Origin: Microbacterium binotii
GTDB taxonomy: Bacteria > Actinomycetota > Actinomycetes > Actinomycetales > Microbacteriaceae
DNA: 64,000 nt
Assembly (NCBI RefSeq): GCF_021398715.1
Contig: NZ_CP090347.1
Location: 2,046,001 to 2,110,000 of the forward strand
Direction: 5' to 3'
The notes beneath the pieces are model-generated. The model was not told the origin of the DNA. It saw only the letters and a list, made by a program, of their open reading frames with translations, and made no database searches. A program made the translations under genes and the position numbers. This document shows positions 59,200 through 64,000 of the stretch, in pieces. Position 1 is the stretch's first letter. Every line of letters begins with the position of its first letter.

Positions 59200-60119
59200 G
59201 CGGTGACCTCGCCCGCCGGTCCCCGCCATCCGGTGACGGGCAGGTGGAATTTCTGCACGAGGCGCTCGGTGAATGCCGGCGGATGCAGGCGCGCGAGACG
59301 CACCGGCTCCGAGGAGCGGCGGGCGACGACGCGGGCTCCCGGCGGGAGCTCGTGCGAGCGGCGGCCGTCGCACCAGAGGATGCCGGTACCGTGCGTCCGG
59401 GCCAGCACCTCGATCGCGACCGCGGCCTCGGGGCCGACCACGAGCGGCTTCGCGAACAGTGCGTGTGCCGACAGCGGGACGACCGAGATGGCTTCGACGG
59501 TCGGCCAGATGATCGGGCCGCCGGCGGAGAAGTTGTAGGCGGTGGAGCCGGTGGGGGTCGCGATGACGACGCCGTCGCATCCGAAGCTCGACAGGGGGCG
59601 CCCGTCGATCTCCATGACGACCTCGAGCATCCGCTCGCGGCTCGCCTTCTCGACGGTCGCCTCGTTCAACGCCCAGGTGCTGTAGATGACCTGTCCGGAA
59701 GCGTCCTTCACCCGCACCGAGAGGGCGAGGCGCTCCTCGACCCGGTAGTCGCGGGCGATGACCCGAGCCACGGCCTCGTCCATGTCGTCCCGCTCGCTCT
59801 CGGCGAGGAAACCCACGTGGCCCATGTTGATGCCGAGCACGGGGGCGGTGCCGCTGCGCACCATCTCGGCGGCGCGGAGGATCGTCCCGTCGCCACCGAG
59901 CACGATCGCCAGCTCGATCTCGTGCAGGGGCACATCGACGCCCAGCACGGCCAGGTCGGCGCAGCGCGGCAGCACTTCAGCGAGCTCATCGCGATCGTCT
60001 TCTGCCAGCACGGGAGTGGCGCCCGCGGCGCGCAGGGCCGAGATCACCCGATCGGCCGCCTCGACGGTGTCTGCGCGGCGCGCGTGGGCCACCACGAGGA
60101 TGTGGCGCGGATCGGTCAT
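59196..60119 (-). CDS. nadK: NAD kinase
   Basis: Phosphorylates NAD to NADP. It has 307 residues. The signature LGGDGTILRAAEMV and the NAD-binding DGVVIATPTGSTAYNFSAGG are intact. The ATG at 60119 overlaps the tlyA stop by four bases. Co-translated with tlyA and recN. Confidence 0.96.
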   Translation of the reverse strand: MTDPRHILVVAHARRADTVEAADRVISALRAAGATPVLAEDDRDELAEVLPRCADLAVLGVDVPLHEIELAIVLGGDGTILRAAEMVRSGTAPVLGINMGHVGFLAESERDDMDEAVARVIARDYRVEERLALSVRVKDASGQVIYSTWALNEATVEKASRERMLEVVMEIDGRPLSSFGCDGVVIATPTGSTAYNFSAGGPIIWPTVEAISVVPLSAHALFAKPLVVGPEAAVAIEVLARTHGTGILWCDGRRSHELPPGARVVARRSSEPVRLARLHPPAFTERLVQKFHLPVTGWRGPAGEVTA

Positions 60120-60916
60120 CGCACTCCCGTCAGCTCGGTCACAGTGCTCTCCCATTCTGACGGAATGCGCCCGCCGGTGCGTCGGAGGTGCACGAGATAC
60201 TCCTGATTACCGTGGGTTCCGACCACGGGAGAGGCGATCAGGCCCGCCGTCTGCAGCCCCGCGTCCCACGCCTGCCAGAGGACGGTCGAGATCGACTCCG
60301 CCCGCTGGGCCGGGTCGGTGACGAGGCCGCCGCGCACAGCGGTGCGGCCCACCTCGAACTGCGGCTTGATGAGCAGCACGATGTCGCTCGTGTCCGTGAC
60401 GACCGAGCGCACGGGCTCGAGCACGTGGGAGAGGGAGATGAAGGACAGGTCTCCCGTGACGATCTCGGGCGTGTACGGCGTCCCCGCTGCGGCGACGAGG
60501 ACGGCGGGGTCCATGAAGCGGACGTTGAACCCCTCGACGGCGATCACGCCGGGATCCCGGCGCACGCTCTCGGCGAGCTGGTCGTGCCCGACGTCGACCG
60601 CGAGCACCGGCTCGGCGCCCCGCTCGCGGAGTACCTGGGTGAATCCGCCGGTACTGGCACCCATGTCCAGCGCGGCGCGTCCGGCGACGTCGATCGCGAA
60701 CGCGTCGAGCGCGGCGATCAGCTTGTGCGCGGCGCGGCTGACGTAGTGATCGGATGCGGCGACGGCGATCGCCGCGGACTCGGGCACGCGGTGTGAGGGC
60801 TTGACGACGGCGGTGCCGTCGACCGAGACCAGGCCCTGCGTGATGAGCGTCGCAGCGTAGGTGCGCGAGCGCGCGAGCCCGCGGGCGGCGACGGCGGCGT
60901 CGAGACGCTCGGTCAT
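60116..60916 (-). CDS. tlyA: 16S/23S rRNA (cytidine-2'-O)-methyltransferase TlyA
   Basis: Methylates rRNA cytidines; loss of it confers capreomycin resistance in mycobacteria. It has 266 residues. The N-terminal S4 domain is RLDAAVAARGLARSRTYAAT, and the SAM loop is DMGASTGGFTQVLRERGA with KDKE-type catalytic residues. The ATG at 60916 overlaps the stop of the small gene upstream. Confidence 0.95.
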   Translation of the reverse strand: MTERLDAAVAARGLARSRTYAATLITQGLVSVDGTAVVKPSHRVPESAAIAVAASDHYVSRAAHKLIAALDAFAIDVAGRAALDMGASTGGFTQVLRERGAEPVLAVDVGHDQLAESVRRDPGVIAVEGFNVRFMDPAVLVAAAGTPYTPEIVTGDLSFISLSHVLEPVRSVVTDTSDIVLLIKPQFEVGRTAVRGGLVTDPAQRAESISTVLWQAWDAGLQTAGLIASPVVGTHGNQEYLVHLRRTGGRIPSEWESTVTELTGVR

Positions 60917-61062
60917 CCGGCGTGCGGTCCGGAGTCGAGGCGGCGAGCGATGTCGTCGAGCAGGACCGCATACGCTGCGGCACGATCGCCGAGGCTCTGC
61001 TGCTCGATCACCTCGAGTGCGGGCAGCAGATCATCGGCCGGCTCCGTGGGTTCTGCGTGCAT
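60913..61062 (-). CDS. Small protein (49 aa) between HAD hydrolase and tlyA
   Basis: A 49-residue frame starting MHAEPTEPADDLLPALEVIE and ending with a long amphipathic helix (DRAAAYAVLLDDIARRLDS). Its stop overlaps the tlyA start (ATGA), and its start is 39 bases from the HAD gene, so it is a link in the operon. No catalytic motif is visible. Tight coupling argues that it is real. It may help fold or dose TlyA, but no function can be claimed. Confidence 0.75.
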   Translation of the reverse strand: MHAEPTEPADDLLPALEVIEQQSLGDRAAAYAVLLDDIARRLDSGPHAG

Positions 61063-61101
61063 CACCCCAGGATACGGCTCACCCCCCGCACGGACAGCGC
61101 G

Positions 61102-62133
61102 TCAGGGCCGATGGAACGGATCCGCGTACAGCTCCTCGGGCACGCGGAACCCGAAGATCGCCCGCCCCGTCGACCAGATCGCCGCAGCACCCGCGCGCAC
61201 GAGGTCGATCGGACGCGAGCCCGCCGACAGGATGCGCAGGTCCGCGCCGTCCACGGCGACACGCGCATCGCCGACGATCGTCACGTCGCCCTTGACCTTG
61301 GTCTGCGGATACGGCTCGTGCAGTTCGCGGAGATCGCCGAGGATGAAGTCGGGACGCGAGGTCGAGGGTGCTGCGAGGACATGCTTGGGCCGATCGATGC
61401 CGGTGAGCACGAGTGCCGAGGGGATGCCAGCGGCCTGAGCTCCCGCGATGTCCGTGTCCAGCCGGTCGCCGATGAAGAGCGCGCGGCGCGCGTCGAACCG
61501 AGCGAGCGCCTCTTCGAAGATGGGCGTCTCGGGTTTACCCGCGACGACCGCGAGCCGGCCGATGGCGGTGTGGACCGCGGAGACGAGTGTCCCGTTCCCC
61601 GGCGCGATGCCCCGGGACTGCGGGATGGTCCAGTCGGTGTTGGTGGCGATCCACGGGATCCCGCCCTCATCTTCCGGTGTCTTGAGCGCGAAGGCGGCCT
61701 CGGCGAGATCCGTCCATCCCACGTGCGGCGCGAAGCCCTGCACGACGGCGGCCGGGTCGTCCTCGGCCGATCGCGTGACGACGAAGCCGGCCTTCTCGAG
61801 CTCCACGACGAGGCCCTCTCCCCCGACGACGAGGATCGTCGCCCCGGCGGGCACGCGGGTGCGCAGCAGTCGCACCGCGGCCTGGGGACTGGTGACCACA
61901 TCGTCGGCGGTCACGGTCAGACCGAGCTCGGTGAGGTGCGCGGCGACACTGGCGTCGGTGCGAGACGCGTTGTTGGTGATGAAGCCGAGTCGACGCGTCG
62001 CCGCGACGGTGTTCAGCGCATCGACCGCGTGCGGGAGCGCGCCCGCACCGGCGTACACGACGCCGTCGAGGTCGGCCAACACGGTGTCCACACCGTCGAG
62101 CGGGGTGGGAGCGGGGCGACCGAACAGTGCCAT
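61102..62133 (-). CDS. HAD-IIA (NagD/PGP-like) phosphatase
   Basis: A 343-residue HAD phosphohydrolase. Motif I is VLADLDGVVYAGAGALP, motif II lies in LGFITNNASRTD and the C-terminal motif is ALFIGDRLDTDIAGAQAAG. The family removes phosphate from sugar or nucleotide phosphates. A ~70-residue C-terminal extension follows the domain. Its start overlaps the upstream gene's stop by one base. Confidence 0.92.
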   Translation of the reverse strand: MALFGRPAPTPLDGVDTVLADLDGVVYAGAGALPHAVDALNTVAATRRLGFITNNASRTDASVAAHLTELGLTVTADDVVTSPQAAVRLLRTRVPAGATILVVGGEGLVVELEKAGFVVTRSAEDDPAAVVQGFAPHVGWTDLAEAAFALKTPEDEGGIPWIATNTDWTIPQSRGIAPGNGTLVSAVHTAIGRLAVVAGKPETPIFEEALARFDARRALFIGDRLDTDIAGAQAAGIPSALVLTGIDRPKHVLAAPSTSRPDFILGDLRELHEPYPQTKVKGDVTIVGDARVAVDGADLRILSAGSRPIDLVRAGAAAIWSTGRAIFGFRVPEELYADPFHRP

Positions 62134-63854
62134 CAGCGCTCCTGGTCCTCGTCATCGTCTGCGGTCGTCGAGCTCTGTGCGTCGGCGGCCGCATCCGCGG
62201 CGGCGAGGAGTTCCTCCACCTCCGCAGCGATCGAGTAGTCGTCCTCGTCGGCGTCGCCGTCCTGGCCGGCGTCGGCCTGCGGATCCTCGTCCGCGTCCGA
62301 CTCCTCGGCGTCGGTGTCCTCGACGAACTCCTCGTCGAAGATCTCCTCGACGTAGATCTCCTCGTCGGATCCGTTGCCCGCTGCCTCGTCGAGTGCTTCG
62401 GCGGCGATGTCCGCCCGCCGCGTCCACTCGGCAGCTTCCTCGTCGCGACCCAGCTCTTCGAGCACCGCTGCGCGGGCTGCGAATAGAGCGGGGCTCCACT
62501 CGAAGGCGCGGTCGGGGTCGAGCTCGGGGATGTCCAGTTCGGCGAGGGCGCGCTCGGTCTCACCGAGATCCAGACGGGCACCGGACAGCGCGATCGCGAG
62601 GGATACGCGCACCGCGACCGGAAGCGTGTTCCGATCGACGGCGCGACCGACCTCGATCGCACGGTCGGGACGCCCGACACCGCGCTCACTGTCGACCATG
62701 AGGGCGATCTGGTCCTCGTTGCCGGAGATCCGACGGTAGGTGCGCAGCTCGCGCAGTGCGAGCGCGTAATCGCCGGTTGCGTAGGCGGTGATGGCGACGC
62801 TCTCGCGCACGACGGCGATGCGACCGGCACGGCGGGATGCGGCAAGGGCGTGCTCGTGCGCGCGCTGCGGGTCCTCGTCGATCAGGCGCCCGGCCATCAC
62901 CAGGTGACGGGCGACCTCCTCGGCGTTCTCCTTGCTGAGCGTCTTGAGCTCGTTCCGTGCGCTGGGGTGCAGATCGCGCGCCGTGATCTCCTCGGGGACC
63001 TCGGGCTCTGCGACCTTGGCCGCGCGCACCGCATCGCGCTGCGGCGGACGGGAGGAACGATCGGAGTCGTAACCGCCGCGGGAGGGGCGGTCGCCACCTT
63101 CGCGGGGACGGTACGGCCGGTCGCCCTCCTGGCGCGGACGATAGGGCCGGTCGCCGCCTTCGCGGGGACGGTACGGCCGGTCGCCGCCTTCGCGGGGGCG
63201 GTAGGGGCGGTCGCCCTCCTGGCGGGGACGGTACGGCCGGTCGCCGCCTTCGCGGGGACGGTACGGCCGGTCGCCGCCTTCGCGGGGACGGTACGGCCGG
63301 TCGCCGCCTTCGCGGGGACGGTACGGCCGGTCGCCGCCTTCGCGGGGACGGTACGGCCGGTCGCCGCCTTCGCGGGGACGGTACGGCCGGTCGCCACCCT
63401 CGCGGGGACGGAAGGGGCGGTCGCCGTCGCGGCGCGGGCGGTCGGCCTGCGCGCCGTCACGCGGACGGTACGGACGATCGCCATCCTGACGCGGACGGTA
63501 CGGACGATCGCCACCCTCGCGAGGGCGGAACGGGCGGTCACCGTCACGACGAGGACGCTCCGAACCCTGACCGTCCTGACGCGGACGGTACGGACGATCG
63601 CCACCCTCGCGAGGGCGGAACGAGCGGTCACCGTCACGGCGCGGGCGGTCAGCCTGGGCGCCATCCCGCGGACGGTAGGAGCGGTCACCGTCCTGACGCG
63701 GACGGTACGGACGGTCGCCGTCGCGGCGGGGACGCTCCGACCCCTGGCCGTCCTGACGAGGACGGTAGGAACGGTCGCCGTTCTGATGCGGGCGGTCGCC
63801 GCCGCGGGCGCGCGAAGACTCCCGACGCTGCTCGTTGTCGTCGTTGTTCGTCAT
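62133..63854 (-). CDS. Arginine-rich tandem-repeat protein with TPR-like and acidic domains
   Basis: A 573-residue cytoplasmic protein. After MTNNDDNEQRRESSRARGG, residues ~20-255 are repeats of the form GDRPYRPREG/QDG (about 20 units), rich in Arg, Asp, Pro and Tyr, and disordered. Residues ~275-480 are helical and TPR-like (SRRAGRIAVVRESVAITAYA, FAARAAVLEELGRDEEAAEW). The C-terminal ~80 residues are strongly acidic (EEIYVEEIFDEEFVEDTD). The repeat arm could bind RNA or drive condensation, and the gene lies directly behind an rRNA operon; both points are suggestive only. The start is ATG at 63854. Confidence 0.85.
   Translation of the reverse strand: MTNNDDNEQRRESSRARGGDRPHQNGDRSYRPRQDGQGSERPRRDGDRPYRPRQDGDRSYRPRDGAQADRPRRDGDRSFRPREGGDRPYRPRQDGQGSERPRRDGDRPFRPREGGDRPYRPRQDGDRPYRPRDGAQADRPRRDGDRPFRPREGGDRPYRPREGGDRPYRPREGGDRPYRPREGGDRPYRPREGGDRPYRPREGGDRPYRPRQEGDRPYRPREGGDRPYRPREGGDRPYRPRQEGDRPYRPREGGDRPSRGGYDSDRSSRPPQRDAVRAAKVAEPEVPEEITARDLHPSARNELKTLSKENAEEVARHLVMAGRLIDEDPQRAHEHALAASRRAGRIAVVRESVAITAYATGDYALALRELRTYRRISGNEDQIALMVDSERGVGRPDRAIEVGRAVDRNTLPVAVRVSLAIALSGARLDLGETERALAELDIPELDPDRAFEWSPALFAARAAVLEELGRDEEAAEWTRRADIAAEALDEAAGNGSDEEIYVEEIFDEEFVEDTDAEESDADEDPQADAGQDGDADEDDYSIAAEVEELLAAADAAADAQSSTTADDDEDQER
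63095..63425. repeat. Tandem 30-bp coding repeat
   Basis: About eleven near-identical 30-base units encode GGDRPYRPRE. Variants of the unit continue, more diverged and interleaved with longer blocks, to about 63790. The homogeneity implies recent expansion by slippage or recombination. Confidence 0.9.
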
Positions 63855-63883
63855 TCGCTCTCTCCTCGCGACGTAAACCCCTG

Positions 63884-63924
63884 GAAAAACAGAAATGGCC
63901 ACCCAGCTTTGGGTGGCCATTTCT
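63884..63924 (-). terminator. rRNA operon terminator
   Basis: A perfect 14-bp stem (63891-63904 with 63911-63924, AGAAATGGCCACCC type), a six-base loop, and GTTTTTCC on the minus strand. It sits directly after the 5S rRNA. Confidence 0.95.
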
Positions 63925-63930
63925 AAAAGG

Positions 63931-64000
63931 AGTCCGGCGGTGTCCTACTCTCCCACAGGGTCCCCCCTGCAGTACCATCGGCGCTGAGAGGCTTAGCTTC
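63931..64000 (-). rRNA. rrf: 5S rRNA, 3' part
   Basis: The minus strand reads GAAGCTAAGCCTCTCAGCGC, CGATGGTACTGC and GAGAGTAGGACACCGCCGGA, the conserved 3' two-thirds of 5S rRNA. The 5' end lies beyond the window, where an rRNA operon is expected. Confidence 0.93.

Noticed and set aside
63095..63425. Possible CRISPR array (30-bp regular direct repeats)
   Set aside because: Units are directly adjacent with no spacers and encode GGDRPYRPRE in frame; no cas gene is nearby.
62850..63926. 358-residue plus-strand frame with TVRPVAAFAG repeats
   Set aside because: It is the complement of the arginine repeat gene; the periodicity comes from the tandem DNA repeat, and no domain is present.

Overview
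The window is GC-rich chromosomal DNA from an actinomycete, most likely family Microbacteriaceae (Microbacterium-like). The reasons are the long actinobacterial LeuA, the tlyA-nadK-recN-pyrG-nudix-xerD and parA-scpA-scpB-rluB-tyrA-cmk-der runs, a DUF222-HNH protein, frequent GTG/TTG starts, four-base ATGA/GTGA overlaps, and several genes whose -10 box lies 6-7 bases before the start codon (leaderless mRNA). The assignment rests on gene content and protein resemblance only; no search was run.

Bases 1-11058 hold two NarL-type two-component systems, a small HTH-like gene behind a duplicated palindromic operator, a GntR regulator divergent from leuA, and an efflux operon. leuA has a leucine-rich 15-codon leader peptide and competing hairpins. 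The efflux operon carries a histidine kinase, a response regulator, a 14-TM MFS pump and a MacB-like ABC exporter. Bases 11068-14082 are a TPP-riboswitch thiamine salvage operon (thiM-thiE-thiD/tenA fusion). Then come a frameshifted beta-hydroxyacid dehydrogenase, an Erm-type 23S rRNA methyltransferase with its own leader peptide and SD-sequestering hairpin, and a zinc-ribbon metallopeptidase.

Bases 17178-31347 form an alpha-glucan locus: a ROK repressor leads an operon of two sugar permeases, a binding protein, a GH15-like enzyme and a cytoplasmic GH31. Divergent from it are two secreted multidomain GH31 enzymes, one ending in a CBM35-like and one in a CBM20-like domain. The pattern fits extracellular synthesis of a cyclic or branched alpha-glucan (cycloalternan/CTS type), uptake, and intracellular hydrolysis. 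Both divergent promoters carry the same 21-base operator in mirror orientation.

Bases 31542-35672 are a 4.1 kb island integrated in the anticodon loop of tRNA-Pro(GGG). It is visibly less GC-rich than the host. It carries one large gene, an SF2 helicase with a nuclease-like C-terminal motif (a candidate single-gene anti-phage system), and only the C-terminal end of a tyrosine integrase.

Bases 35820-43016 carry a GNAT, an S4 RNA-binding protein, a DUF222-HNH protein, a SRPBCC protein, a NUDIX-NYN fusion and the anaerobic ribonucleotide reductase pair nrdDG behind paired NrdR boxes. Bases 43032-63854, all on the minus strand, are housekeeping genes. Their usual order is interrupted at 49500-54207 by an M28 peptidase and a VKOR/thioredoxin-like/cysteine-desulfurase-like block. 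The window ends in an arginine-rich repeat protein, a strong terminator and the 3' part of a 5S rRNA gene.
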